The notes under the pieces are model-generated. The model was given only the letters and a program-made list of their open reading frames with translations, had not been told where the DNA came from and did not search any database. DNA of 12,687 nucleotides, taken from positions 1 through 12,687 of the forward strand of contig JAGLEB010000152.1 in assembly GCA_023145275.1 (NCBI GenBank), given 5' to 3'. Within the stretch, counting starts at the first letter, position 1; each line of letters opens with the position of its first letter. This document shows, piece after piece, positions 5,378 through 12,687 of this stretch. The DNA is from Flavobacteriales bacterium. Its GTDB lineage: Bacteria > Bacteroidota > Bacteroidia > Flavobacteriales > JADGDT01. The position numbers and the translations under genes were made by a program.

Positions 5378-8218
5378 CTATTTCTTTTCCATTTCTGTAG
5401 GAAGAATAAGAATATCTACTTTATCAATTTTTTTGAAAATTTTAGAAGCTGTCTTTTTTATATCCTTTGTAGAAAAAGCTTTTACAATATCTTCATAATT
5501 CTTACTATCATTACGATCTTCTCCAAGAACAAAGTAGTTCTTAATAACCCCCGACCAGTAACTATTATGCTCCTTAGATTGTTCTCTGTTTTTCAGCATG
5601 TTTTGCTTTACCTTATCCAATTCTTCTTGTGTAGGCCCATTTGCTACAAAATCATCAATCACCTCGAAGCATCTATTTTTAAGATACTCAGCTTTTTCCG
5701 GCTTACTGTCAAACTGAAATATTAATGCCATATTATTAACAGGATATTTCGCAAACGAAGTATATAAACCAACTCCATAAGTTCCACCTTCTTTTTCTCT
5801 AATCTCAGTTGTAAATCTAAAATCTAGAACTTCCTTTATCACCTCAAGAGCCAACCTATTGTAAGGGGTATATTTCATCTCCTTCGAATACTTAGCTATT
5901 GAAGTTCCTTTAGGCGTTTCTAATGGAAAATAAAGCTTGCGTTCAGTTACACCTTTAGGACCTCTAACCTTTCTATCAACCCAATTTTCCTCTCTATCAA
6001 TATCCTTTATTGCCCCAATATACTTTTCAACAAGAGGTTTAACAACATCCTCAGAAACATTACCAACTATAAGAAAAGTAAAATCAGAAGCATCAACGAA
6101 ACGATCATTATAAATTGATTTTATCTCATCGAATTTCAGATCATTCAAATATTCTTCATTCATAAATCGTACTCGTGGGTTATGATTATAGACAATAGCC
6201 TGAATAGAATCTCCCATTATTTTTTGTGGGTTTGTCGCCATAGACTCTATACTACTCATTAGTTTACTTTTCTGAATTTTGAAAGTTCCTTCATCAAAAC
6301 GAGGTTTCTCAAATTTTAAATAAACTAATTGCATCATTGATTCAAAGTCTTTCACAGAAGACGCACCTGTTACACCTTCTTCAAGCTTACCCAAGTACAC
6401 ATCAACTCCAACTGACTTACCTGCTAAAAGCTTATTAAGTGTAGTTTCATCATAATCAGCAACACCGAACTTACTCATCGCATTTGTCAAATTATTAGCC
6501 GACACTATTTTATCATCTCCATAAATAGAAGTTCCACCTTTAGACCAAGCATTAATGCTAACTGCATCCTTATCATAATCTGCATGCCTGAATATCACCT
6601 TTGCCCCGTTAGACAAGGTCCATTCAGTTGCTCCAAACTTATCGAGCTTTTTAGTAGAAACAACCTTACCTCCCATAATTTTATCAGCATCAATAAGCTT
6701 CAACCCAGCTGTTTCATCAACATAATGAGCTAGCTCTTTCGCATCAACATCAGCAATTACTTTTTCAACATCTAACTTAGTCATATGTTTCACACCCTCG
6801 GATGGCCCTGTTATGTAAACTGTTCTATTTTTCTTAACAAACCATTCACTAGACACTTTATTAACATCATCTAAAGAAATTGTTTGAAGGCTATATTTGG
6901 CAAACTGATAATCAAACTCAGGGGCTGTTGCTATTTCTCCTTTCAAGTATTCAGTTTTAATTTTACTTGCATAATCATCATTAGTAATTTTATCTCTAGA
7001 ATTGAATTTACGTTCAAAGTAAGCATCAAAATCAAGTTTTGCCCTATCTAACTCAGATTGGAGAAATCCGTGTTGTTTTGCACGTACAGTTTCAGTATAA
7101 ATAATTTCGAAAGCCTCTTTTTCTTTATTTGGTTTAGCTGATGCAGCTAAAGAATATGCACCATACCCTTTAACCATTTCGCTTAAGATACTAGAACTTC
7201 CATAAGTACAATCGGCATCGCTCTTTCTTAAAAGCTCTCTAATTCTATTGTTAAGCATAGTTCCATAAATGGCATCAATAAGAGACTGTTTCTCTGTCGC
7301 TAAAGTTTGCTTCTCTGCTTTCTTTTTAACAATCATCATATTCACAACAGAGCTAGTTGCTTCCTTGTCTGTTGCAACAACAAATCTCATATCATCGTGA
7401 CTTGGTATTGTAAAAGTTGGACGAGGCTTGGCATTTTCAACTGCAGGAATTTTAGACATCAAAGCAATAACCTTTTTTTCCATTTCAACAGCATCAAAAT
7501 CACCAACAATAGCGATAGCCTGCAAATCAGTTCTATACCAATCGTGATAGAAATCTCTTATAGTTTTAGGTTTAAAAGAGTTGATAATATCTAAATCTCC
7601 TATTACATCCCTTTCAGCCCATTTAGATCCTTTCACTATAACTGGAAAATACCGACTTCTCATTCTGAAGCTAGAATTTCTTCTAGTACGCCATTCTTCA
7701 GATATAACTCCTCTTTCAGAATCAATCTCATCTTTATCAAGAGTTAAATAATTAGACCAATCATTAAGAACCATTAGCCCCATATCCATTGCATCTTTAT
7801 TCTCTGTAGGTACATCGCTGATATTATAAACAGTCTCGTTAAAGTAAGTATAGGCATTTATATTCTCCCCGAATTTGACACCGTATTTTTCCAATCCGTT
7901 TATTACACCTTTACCAGGAAAATGCTCGGTTCCATTAAACGCCATATGCTCTAGAAAGTGAGCCAAGCCATTTTGACTATCATTTTCCAATAGGGCTCCT
8001 ACATTCTGGATAATATAAAAACTAGCTCTGTCTTTTGGTTCCTCGTTATGTCTAATATAGTACGTCATTCCATTTGGAAGAACACCATGTCTTATATTCT
8101 GATCTCTAGGCACAGGTTGATTCAAATCTGGTGCCTGTGCTAAAGCAGTTTCCGCTTGAAAAAACACAATCATCAACAACAGTAACTGCGATATACTATT
8201 TCTTAAAAGCAATTTCAT
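5378..8218 (-). CDS. Periplasmic M16 family zinc metallopeptidase (pitrilysin/PqqL-like, two-domain)
   Basis: A 946-residue exported protease. The N-terminus has a hydrophobic signal segment (about 10-28, ending ETALAQA), so it acts in the periplasm. The N-terminal catalytic M16 domain carries the inverted zinc motif HFLEH (87-91). The third ligand, Glu168 in SERGVI, lies exactly 76 residues further, the spacing typical of the family. The second, non-catalytic half begins around residue 530. It ends with the substrate-binding signature REKEGGTYGVGLYTSF at about 805-820, in which Arg and Tyr grip the peptide in the closed chamber. Length and architecture are normal for Bacteroidota M16B-like enzymes that degrade peptides or process secreted proteins; the substrate is not known. 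It is a single-gene unit with hairpins in its leader and after its stop. Confidence 0.95.
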   Translation of the reverse strand: MKLLLRNSISQLLLLMIVFFQAETALAQAPDLNQPVPRDQNIRHGVLPNGMTYYIRHNEEPKDRASFYIIQNVGALLENDSQNGLAHFLEHMAFNGTEHFPGKGVINGLEKYGVKFGENINAYTYFNETVYNISDVPTENKDAMDMGLMVLNDWSNYLTLDKDEIDSERGVISEEWRTRRNSSFRMRSRYFPVIVKGSKWAERDVIGDLDIINSFKPKTIRDFYHDWYRTDLQAIAIVGDFDAVEMEKKVIALMSKIPAVENAKPRPTFTIPSHDDMRFVVATDKEATSSVVNMMIVKKKAEKQTLATEKQSLIDAIYGTMLNNRIRELLRKSDADCTYGSSSILSEMVKGYGAYSLAASAKPNKEKEAFEIIYTETVRAKQHGFLQSELDRAKLDFDAYFERKFNSRDKITNDDYASKIKTEYLKGEIATAPEFDYQFAKYSLQTISLDDVNKVSSEWFVKKNRTVYITGPSEGVKHMTKLDVEKVIADVDAKELAHYVDETAGLKLIDADKIMGGKVVSTKKLDKFGATEWTLSNGAKVIFRHADYDKDAVSINAWSKGGTSIYGDDKIVSANNLTNAMSKFGVADYDETTLNKLLAGKSVGVDVYLGKLEEGVTGASSVKDFESMMQLVYLKFEKPRFDEGTFKIQKSKLMSSIESMATNPQKIMGDSIQAIVYNHNPRVRFMNEEYLNDLKFDEIKSIYNDRFVDASDFTFLIVGNVSEDVVKPLVEKYIGAIKDIDREENWVDRKVRGPKGVTERKLYFPLETPKGTSIAKYSKEMKYTPYNRLALEVIKEVLDFRFTTEIREKEGGTYGVGLYTSFAKYPVNNMALIFQFDSKPEKAEYLKNRCFEVIDDFVANGPTQEELDKVKQNMLKNREQSKEHNSYWSGVIKNYFVLGEDRNDSKNYEDIVKAFSTKDIKKTASKIFKKIDKVDILILPTEMEKK

Positions 8219-8250
8219 AAACTAATATGTTTTAATTTTTATACTTATAC

Positions 8251-8274
8251 CTTAAATCCGCAAATGGATTTAAG
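8251..8274 (-). promoter_or_regulatory. Perfect hairpin/dyad in the M16 leader
   Basis: CTTAAATCC (8251-8259) pairs perfectly with GGATTTAAG (8266-8274) across a 6-base loop, 33 bases before the peptidase ATG. On the minus strand an imperfect promoter (TTG, then TATTATTTG ending near 8282, one extra base in the -7 box) lies just upstream, so the dyad is either in the leader RNA or an operator at the start site. No regulator can be named. Confidence 0.4.
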
Positions 8275-8283
8275 CTTATACAA

Positions 8284-8618
8284 ATAATATACATTTTAAG
8301 GTACAATTAGTAATAATTTTAGTTTTTAACATTTATTTAGGCATAGATAATAATACCATCTACACCATAAAATGACGTATAAAATCTTTATCTTTTCCCT
8401 CTATAATTCAACTTGAAAAATCTATTTTAAATGCAAGTTGGTTATCGCATGTCATTGCTATTGTTTCACCTGAGTGAAAAAGTCAACCATGCTCGGGCCA
8501 TCTAAAATTAGGACTGAATCTATGGATATGCAACGAATTTTATATTCTTATAAATAATAAATATTTCGATTTTATTTTATGTCATCTGCTAATGAAAATG
8601 GTATAACACATAAGAATA
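8284..8618. other. Divergent intergenic region, no gene seen
   Basis: This stretch separates the divergent peptidase and menE genes. It has no ORF of useful size in either strand and no RNA gene I recognise. The only clear structure is a small hairpin, TTTCAC (8464-8469) with GTGAAA (8474-8479), loop CTGA. The segment 8430-8510 is visibly less A+T-rich than its surroundings and could be a decayed sequence. More than one use of the space is possible and none is shown. Confidence 0.3.
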
Positions 8619-8648
8619 TTGCAAAATCATAGTTTTTACATACTTTTA
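8619..8648 (+). promoter_or_regulatory. menE: Candidate menE promoter giving a leaderless or near-leaderless mRNA
   Basis: TTG (8619-8621) and TACTTTTA (8641-8648, one mismatch to TAnnTTTG) are 19 bases apart. Transcription would start close to 8653-8655, which is the ATG itself, so either the mRNA is leaderless or this is not the promoter in use. Confidence 0.4.
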
Positions 8649-8652
8649 CCCT

Positions 8653-9687
8653 ATGTATAAAATTGACTTTTCGCTTAATAAGGATGAAGTTCTAAAAGCT
8701 GCATCTACCTACAAGGATATATGGAGCAATGATATTTTACTCTTTTTACAAGAATGGTGGGATGACAATAGTTTCATAACCGCTGAAACATCCGGATCAA
8801 CAGGTATTCCTAAAAAGATAGTACTTGATAAAGAAAAAGTGATAAACTCAGCAAAAGCAACAGGCACATACTTTAAGCTTAAGAAAGGCGACAACGCATT
8901 GTTGTGTATGTCACCCAAATATATTGCAGGAAAACTAATGATTGTTAGATCTATGGTTTGGGAAATGAAGCTTATTTGCATAGAACCAAGCTCGAGTCCA
9001 CTGAAGTCTATCCCCGAAAATATGCATATTGATTTTGCGGCCATGGTTCCTTTGCAAGTTAAAAACTCAATATATGAGTTACAATCAAAAAGGATTTCAA
9101 ATCTTATTATTGGTGGGGGAGCAATTGACTATTCTTTATTATCTAAAATAAAAAAATCTAGCACCAATATTTTTTCTAGTTATGGTATGACTGAAAGCAT
9201 AACGCATATAGCTCTTAAAAAACTAAATGGCGAAAATCCAGATACATATTATAAAGCTTTAAAAGATGTTTATTTCAGTATTGACAAAAGAAACTGTCTA
9301 ATAATAGATGCAAAGAATGTTAGTGATGATGATATTGTTACAAACGATATAATAGAGTTAATAAATAATAGGGCTTTTAGATGGCTAGGGCGAATTGATA
9401 ATGTAATAAATTGTGGGGGGGTGAAGATTCATCCTGAAAAGATAGAAAGCATCCTATCAGAACATATTCCATCTCCATTCTTCATTTCTTCAATAAAAGA
9501 TGAAACTTTTGGCGAAAAGCCAGTATTATTTATTGAGGGGAAACAAATTCACATCAACTTAGACGAATTAAAAAAATTACTGCCAAAATACCATTCTCCT
9601 AAAGAAATATTCTTTATAGATAATTTTGTAAGGACAGACTCTGGTAAGATTAAACGAATAGAAAGTGCGAAAGGGAAACTTAATTAG
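8653..9687 (+). CDS. menE: o-Succinylbenzoate--CoA ligase
   Basis: MenE activates o-succinylbenzoate with ATP and joins it to CoA in menaquinone synthesis, in the cytoplasm. The 344-residue product is an ANL-superfamily adenylating enzyme. It has the phosphate loop TSGSTGIPKK (46-55), the A5 motif SSYGMTES (173-180) with the acid that contacts adenine/Mg, the A8 hinge RIDNVINCGGVKIHPE (245-260), and the C-terminal TDSGKIKR (327-334) with the catalytic Lys. It is about 100 residues shorter than E. coli MenE (451), mainly between the phosphate loop and A5, a compact form I associate with Bacteroidota. Other men genes are not adjacent here. A distinct acyl-CoA ligase role is possible but the size and phylum favour MenE. 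No Shine-Dalgarno precedes the ATG. Confidence 0.85.
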   Translation: MYKIDFSLNKDEVLKAASTYKDIWSNDILLFLQEWWDDNSFITAETSGSTGIPKKIVLDKEKVINSAKATGTYFKLKKGDNALLCMSPKYIAGKLMIVRSMVWEMKLICIEPSSSPLKSIPENMHIDFAAMVPLQVKNSIYELQSKRISNLIIGGGAIDYSLLSKIKKSSTNIFSSYGMTESITHIALKKLNGENPDTYYKALKDVYFSIDKRNCLIIDAKNVSDDDIVTNDIIELINNRAFRWLGRIDNVINCGGVKIHPEKIESILSEHIPSPFFISSIKDETFGEKPVLFIEGKQIHINLDELKKLLPKYHSPKEIFFIDNFVRTDSGKIKRIESAKGKLN

Positions 9688-9708
9688 TTCTACTGTTATT
9701 TTAATGGG

Positions 9709-9789
9709 TTAATAGCTTACGAGGTTAAAAGGTTATGAGCTTGTAACCCTGTCAACCTTTTTGCCTTTAACCTTAACTTAGCTTATTAA
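9709..9789. repeat. Multi-branched palindromic element after menE
   Basis: Nested inverted repeats: TTAATAGCT (9709-9717) with AGCTTATTAA (9780-9789, one bulge), then GGTTAAA (9723-9729) with TTTAACC (9766-9772), and inside these GGTTA (9731-9735) with TAACC (9744-9748) or AAGGTT with AACCTT. It begins 22 bases after the menE stop, between convergent genes. It probably shapes mRNA 3' ends and has the look of a dispersed intergenic repeat; that needs genome-wide comparison. Confidence 0.5.
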
Positions 9790-9836
9790 TTACGGATCTA
9801 TGTCGTTTGTAGTGGGTAATTATCATTTATTTAGGT

Positions 9837-9903
9837 GCGTCATGTTGAGCGGAGTTTCCAAAGCGAAGCGAAGGAAACGTAGTCGAAATCGAAGATTCAG
9901 CAA
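9837..9903. repeat. REP-like intergenic element
   Basis: A G+C-richer block that opens with GCGTCATGTTGAGCGGAGT and carries GTTTCC (9854-9859) paired with GGAAAC (9873-9878) around a CGAAG-rich loop (AGCGAAGCGAAGG), then CGTAGTCGAAATCGAAG. The core words (gtcatgttgagcggag, gtcgaaat) are familiar from short dispersed repeats found between genes in many Bacteroidota. It stands out in base composition from the flanks. Only one copy lies in the window, so its repeat nature rests on recall. Confidence 0.5.
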
Positions 9904-10029
9904 AGCTAAACATCTATATCAACAGTGATAACAGCGTGTGTTTATTAGTCGTAATAGAACCAATTAAATAAGGTTTTCTAAAAAGAAACACACATCTAAA
10001 ACATACTATTTAGCCCAATAAACAAAGTT

Positions 10030-10617
10030 TTACTTTTTTATTGGAAGTTTATACATGATTTTTGAAATAACACTCTTTATATTTTTTTCTGAATTTTTTA
10101 CATCTCCTTTTACTTCTTCTTTGGCCGAGCCTATCCAAATTAGCTTCTCTGTTTTGGCATCTATCATTGCTACACGCAACTTACCAACCTTCTTATCCAC
10201 TTCTGTAGTTGTAGTTTGTGAAGTCCCCATGCCATATGATGCACCTCTATAGCCATATCTTCCATATCGTTTACCTCCATACCCCATATATGCTCCACCA
10301 GAATAATCAGTATGACTCTCATAGCTTTTTTCCATATCAATTTCTATAGCATAGAGGAAAATAGCATCAGGGTTTTCAGAATACTCTAAGCCTCTTAATC
10401 TTACTTCACTTGATATAGCACCCTCGATCCTTTTTTTATTAATATCATTAATGCTAAAACTTTTCTCTTCGAGATCTTTATCATTTATAAAGTAAAGCAC
10501 TTTGTATGTTTTATACTGCGAAAAATCTACATCCTTATCGTAGTCGCTTGAAACCTGCATACTAGAACAAGCAACCGTAAACACTACTATTGCTAATACC
10601 GAAAATATTTTTCTCAT
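10030..10617 (-). CDS. DUF4136 domain lipoprotein
   Basis: A 195-residue exported protein. The signal peptide has a lipobox ending in VAC at residue 17 (FTVACSS), so it should be lipid-anchored. The mature N-terminus VSSDYDKDVDFSQYKTYKVLYF (read as SDYDKDVDFSQYKTY) is the typical opening of DUF4136 proteins. A Gly/Tyr/Arg-rich low-complexity stretch follows at about 106-130 (GGAYMGYGGKRYGRYGYRG). The closing segment GKLRVAMIDAKTEKLIWIGSAKEEV matches the conserved end of the family (split: GKLRVAMIDAK, LIWIGSAKEEV). The function of DUF4136 proteins is not known. It is transcribed alone and converges with menE. Its upstream spacer (10618-10815) contains AAGGGA (10635-10640) and TCCCTT (10656-10661) as a loose hairpin and only an imperfect -7 box. 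Confidence 0.88.
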   Translation of the reverse strand: MRKIFSVLAIVVFTVACSSMQVSSDYDKDVDFSQYKTYKVLYFINDKDLEEKSFSINDINKKRIEGAISSEVRLRGLEYSENPDAIFLYAIEIDMEKSYESHTDYSGGAYMGYGGKRYGRYGYRGASYGMGTSQTTTTEVDKKVGKLRVAMIDAKTEKLIWIGSAKEEVKGDVKNSEKNIKSVISKIMYKLPIKK

Positions 10618-10815
10618 AACTATAAATTATTAAAAAGGGAACGACATATTAAACATCCCTTCAAATTCATCATAAATATAATAAATTATGCCAAGCTGTA
10701 ATTATCGAATATAGGATATTTTTGGTTGTATACTTATTCTAATACCTTAAATATGAATAAGTCAAAAGATACATTTTGAGTTTATGCATGTTTGTATAGT
10801 AAAAGAAGGTGAAAT

Positions 10816-11958
10816 TTAATATCCTTTCAAATCAATGATTTCACCATCAATCATAGTTACCCACCTTTTCATCTTTTTCTGAATAACTCTAAAATGTTGT
10901 TTATCTTCGGGAGTAACAAGAGAAATTGCATCACCAGATGCTTCAGCACGCCCAGTACGACCAATACGGTGAATGTAATCTTTTGGTGAGCGAGGCAACT
11001 CATAGTTAATTACGTAAGGAAGGAATTCGATATCAATTCCACGTGCAAGTAAATCTGTAGCGACAAGCACTGTTAATTTTCCAGTTTTAAACATCCTTAG
11101 AGCCTCTGTCCTAGCACCCATACTTTTCTTACCATGTATGGACAATGCCTGAATCCCATTCTTTTTTAATTTATCAACAACATTATCTGCCTTATGTATA
11201 GACGAAACAAACACCAATACTTGATTCATTTTCTGTTCTTTAATAAGGTAGCGCAATAATGGACCTTTCTTTTCTTCTGAAATTGAATATCCTATTTGAT
11301 TAATTAATTCTATTCCAACGTTCTCTTCTTCTATCTTTATTACCGTAGCATCGTGTAGAATAATTTTATTTACATAGTCGACACCTTTATTAAGCGTAGC
11401 CGAAAATAATAAATTCTGACGTTTGACTGGCAATAAATCAAAGATATCATTCATCTCTTCTCTAAACCCAAGATTTAACATTTTATCAGCCTCATCAAGA
11501 ACTAAGGTCGTTACTTTTGATAAACTTACCGCTTTCTTCTCTACTAACTCAAGCAACCTTCCAGGAGTGGCAACCAGAACATTTACGCCGTGTAAAGATT
11601 TCATCTGTGGATTTATAGAAACTCCGCCAAAAACTGCTTTTGTTTTAATATCTTCATCTAGTCCTGAAGCAAAATCATCAAATACTTGATGTACCTGTGC
11701 TGCTAATTCTCTGGTAGGCACTAATACCAACACGTTTATTTCACGACCATTATTATGAACCTTTCCTCTAATATTCTCTAAAATAGGCAATACATAACTA
11801 GCGGTTTTTCCCGAACCTGTTTTTGCAATCCCCAACACATCTTTCTTTTTTAGAATAACAGGAATTGCCTGTTCTTGAATCGGGTATGCTTGAGAAAAAC
11901 CTTGTTCCTCTAAAATATTTAATAATGATTTAGATAAACCTAATGAAGTAAAGGACAT
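10816..11958 (-). CDS. DEAD-box ATP-dependent RNA helicase (RhlE-like)
   Basis: A 380-residue cytoplasmic RNA helicase with every core motif in order. These are the Q motif (FTSLGLSKSLL... AYPIQEQAIP, 3-33), motif I AKTGSGKT (45-52), Ia PTRELAAQ (81-88), Ib TPGR (131-134), II DEAD (155-158), III SAT (186-188), IV VLVFVSS (247-253), V TDLLARGID (301-309) and VI HRIGRTGR (330-337). The family unwinds short RNA duplexes, typically in ribosome assembly, mRNA decay or growth in the cold. It lacks the long basic or Gly-rich tail often seen in RhlE relatives, ending about 40 residues after motif VI (GEIIDLKGY), so partners or specificity may differ. A minus-strand -7 box lies about 35 bases upstream of the ATG. 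Family certain; subgroup inferred. Confidence 0.96.
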   Translation of the reverse strand: MSFTSLGLSKSLLNILEEQGFSQAYPIQEQAIPVILKKKDVLGIAKTGSGKTASYVLPILENIRGKVHNNGREINVLVLVPTRELAAQVHQVFDDFASGLDEDIKTKAVFGGVSINPQMKSLHGVNVLVATPGRLLELVEKKAVSLSKVTTLVLDEADKMLNLGFREEMNDIFDLLPVKRQNLLFSATLNKGVDYVNKIILHDATVIKIEEENVGIELINQIGYSISEEKKGPLLRYLIKEQKMNQVLVFVSSIHKADNVVDKLKKNGIQALSIHGKKSMGARTEALRMFKTGKLTVLVATDLLARGIDIEFLPYVINYELPRSPKDYIHRIGRTGRAEASGDAISLVTPEDKQHFRVIQKKMKRWVTMIDGEIIDLKGY

Positions 11959-11994
11959 ATTTGATATAAGTTTTAAAAGATAAATTTACTTGGA

Positions 11995-12002
11995 CAAATA
12001 TA
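11995..12002 (-). promoter_or_regulatory. Candidate -7 box of the helicase promoter
   Basis: TATATTTG on the minus strand (12002 to 11995) matches TAnnTTTG exactly and is 37 bases before the start codon, giving a leader of about 30 bases. No convincing -33 TTG is found at the usual distance (the nearest lies too close), so confidence is limited. Confidence 0.45.
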
Positions 12003-12081
12003 GTTCTTTTCAATTTGTTAGTACCACTTAGAAAACTATCTATTCTTTATGGTGGTGTATAAAAAACTTCAAGGTCGAGAT

Positions 12082-12392
12082 TGGAGTGTCTACCTTTGAT
12101 GTTACAAAATAAAAATGTCCGTAATTAATTATATATTTGAATTATGGCAAAACATTATGACAATGATTTTAAGGTTACGATAGTAGAATTATTAAAATCA
12201 GGAAGGAAATCAACAGAACTAAGTAAGGAATATAACCTTAACAATAATACCATTAGAAGATGGCGTAGAGAGTTTGATCTAAAGTCAGGAGATTTCTCTA
12301 AGAAGAGAGAGTTAACAGCAGAAGAGATAGAACTAAAAACACTTAAGAAAGAGTTGAAGGAAGTTACGTTAGAACGTGATATATTAAAAAAG
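12082..12392 (+). mobile_element. IS3-family insertion sequence, left end and most of orfA (copy A, truncated)
   Basis: The element begins at TGGAGTGTCTACC (12082-12094), an IS3-type terminal repeat starting with TG. It continues through a 61-base leader to the orfA start at 12144 and stops at 12392, right after an A6G heptamer, where the left end of a second copy begins. The right end and orfB of copy A are absent from the window. A TAnnTTTG box is visible at 12132-12139, so close to the ATG that any transcript would be leaderless. Confidence 0.75.
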
Positions 12393-12410
12393 TGGAGTAT
12401 CTACCGTTGA
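12144..12410 (+). pseudogene. IS3-family transposase OrfA, truncated at its C-terminus
   Basis: An 88-codon frame, of which the first 83 codons are genuine OrfA. The N-terminal helix-turn-helix (about 5-45: FKVTIVELLKSGRKSTELSK, then NNNTIRRWRREF) binds the IS ends. It is followed by a leucine-zipper-like helix (about 57-83, IELKTLKKELKEVTLERDIL) for multimerisation. Full-length OrfA normally continues beyond ERDILKK for 10-20 residues and is then joined to OrfB by a -1 frameshift. Here the frame runs directly after ILKK into the left end of another IS copy, adding only WSIYR before a stop. The heptamer A-AAA-AAG at 12386-12392 is in the correct frame for -1 slippage, but no orfB follows, so transposase cannot be made from this copy. 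Confidence 0.8.
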
Positions 12411-12487
12411 TGTTACAAATAAAAAATGCCCGTAATTAATTATGACAAAACACTATAACAACTTTTAAGGTTACAATAGTAGAATTA
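12393..12487 (+). mobile_element. Second IS3-family left end with a decayed orfA start (copy B)
   Basis: TGGAGTATCTACC at 12393 restarts the same IS left end seen at 12082, and the two can be aligned by eye to 12487 (copy A: 12191) with scattered substitutions. Copy B lacks 13 bases between two ATTAT words just before the start codon, which removes the TAnnTTTG box of copy A. It also lacks 2 bases early in orfA, so its frame from ATG 12442 ends after 8 codons (TAA at 12466). Similarity stops abruptly at 12487. This copy is dead. Confidence 0.7.
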
Positions 12488-12687
12488 GAAAGAATGAAAC
12501 TAATTACTATATCATAGTAAACTCCCAATGTTACTAAATTGTTAAATCTATCATTGAAAAACAAGAAATATTATACTTAATAATGTTTCACCGATGCTTC
12601 ACCAAGCAAAATACAAACACTGTGAGCAGTAGTAAAACAAGACAATAAGAGAGATTGAGAATAATCCCTCTTTCTCCGCAATAAAGC
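12488..12687. other. Unassigned sequence after the IS remnants
   Basis: No ORF or RNA gene that I can support. A weak resemblance to an inverted IS end (GTAAACTCCCA near 12519-12529) could mark the right edge of an internally deleted copy B, but it is too degenerate to call. Stop-interrupted frames near the end (for example a plus-strand stretch reading REIENNPSFSAIK at the right edge) might be remnants of another gene continuing past the window. Confidence 0.25.

Noticed and set aside
5249..5725. Plus-strand open frame of 158 codons
   Set aside because: It mostly overlaps the 3' end of the M16 peptidase gene on the other strand, is low-complexity (Phe/Ile/Asn-rich) and begins across a hairpin; a shadow frame.
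8430..8510. Decayed gene or small RNA in the peptidase-menE spacer
   Set aside because: The base composition differs slightly and one 6-bp hairpin is present, but no promoter-terminator pair or recognisable coding trace supports a call.
8709..9044. Minus-strand open frame of 111 codons inside menE
   Set aside because: It is fully contained in a gene with clear adenylating-enzyme motifs, and its product resembles nothing known.
12509..12531. Right inverted repeat of IS copy B (ATCATAGTAAACTCCCA)
   Set aside because: It resembles the reverse complement of the left end only with several gaps and mismatches; too weak to define an element boundary.
12590..12687. Remnant of a second transposase or another gene at the right edge
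   Set aside because: Frames there are broken by stops, and no motif long enough to identify a family is visible before the window ends.
1..12687. CRISPR array, tRNA/rRNA gene, toxin-antitoxin or defence island
   Set aside because: No regularly spaced repeats, no cloverleaf-like or rRNA sequence, and no gene pair of those families was found on either strand.

Overview
This window is A+T-rich DNA from a member of the Bacteroidota. Several features point there: short DUF4252 and DUF4136 exported proteins, a TonB-type energy transducer, a short MenE, a 422-residue MetK, promoters of the TTG(n19-21)TAnnTTTG type, and start codons without Shine-Dalgarno sequences. The family within the phylum cannot be fixed from these genes. 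Coding density is ordinary, with mostly single-gene units separated by structured, hairpin-rich spacers.

Layout from left to right. At 1-417 is the 3' end of an acyl-CoA carboxylase carboxyltransferase gene (methylcrotonyl-CoA carboxylase beta type), followed by a structured spacer. A TonB-like protein (779-1516) and an unrecognised basic 103-residue protein (1599-1910, with an excellent promoter of its own) lie on the plus strand. They converge on four minus-strand genes: a secreted DUF4252 protein (2011-2496), a deoxynucleoside kinase (2748-3362), metK (3719-4987) and a 946-residue periplasmic M16 zinc peptidase (5378-8218). Most of these have clear terminators. menE (8653-9687, plus) diverges from the peptidase gene and converges on a DUF4136 lipoprotein gene (10030-10617, minus). 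The menE/DUF4136 spacer holds two palindromic, REP-like elements. A DEAD-box RNA helicase (10816-11958, minus) is followed by a scrap heap of IS3-family insertion sequence ends (12082 onward), in which one IS left end abuts a truncated orfA of a related copy.

The genes do not form one pathway. They cover housekeeping (SAM synthesis, nucleotide salvage, menaquinone synthesis, RNA remodelling) and envelope functions. The best regulatory find is a compact SAM-II type riboswitch in the metK leader (minus strand, about 5127-5077). It starts a few bases after a consensus promoter and has the hallmark GATTT, CTTGC, CCAC and GCTAAAA blocks and the H-type pseudoknot pairing. It would make SAM synthetase synthesis responsive to its own product. 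Other points of interest are overlapping (pseudoknot-like or mutually exclusive) inverted repeats at 1945-1986, a perfect palindrome over the kinase -7 box, and the IS junction exactly behind an A6G frameshift heptamer. I saw no CRISPR array, tRNA, rRNA, defence system or prophage module.
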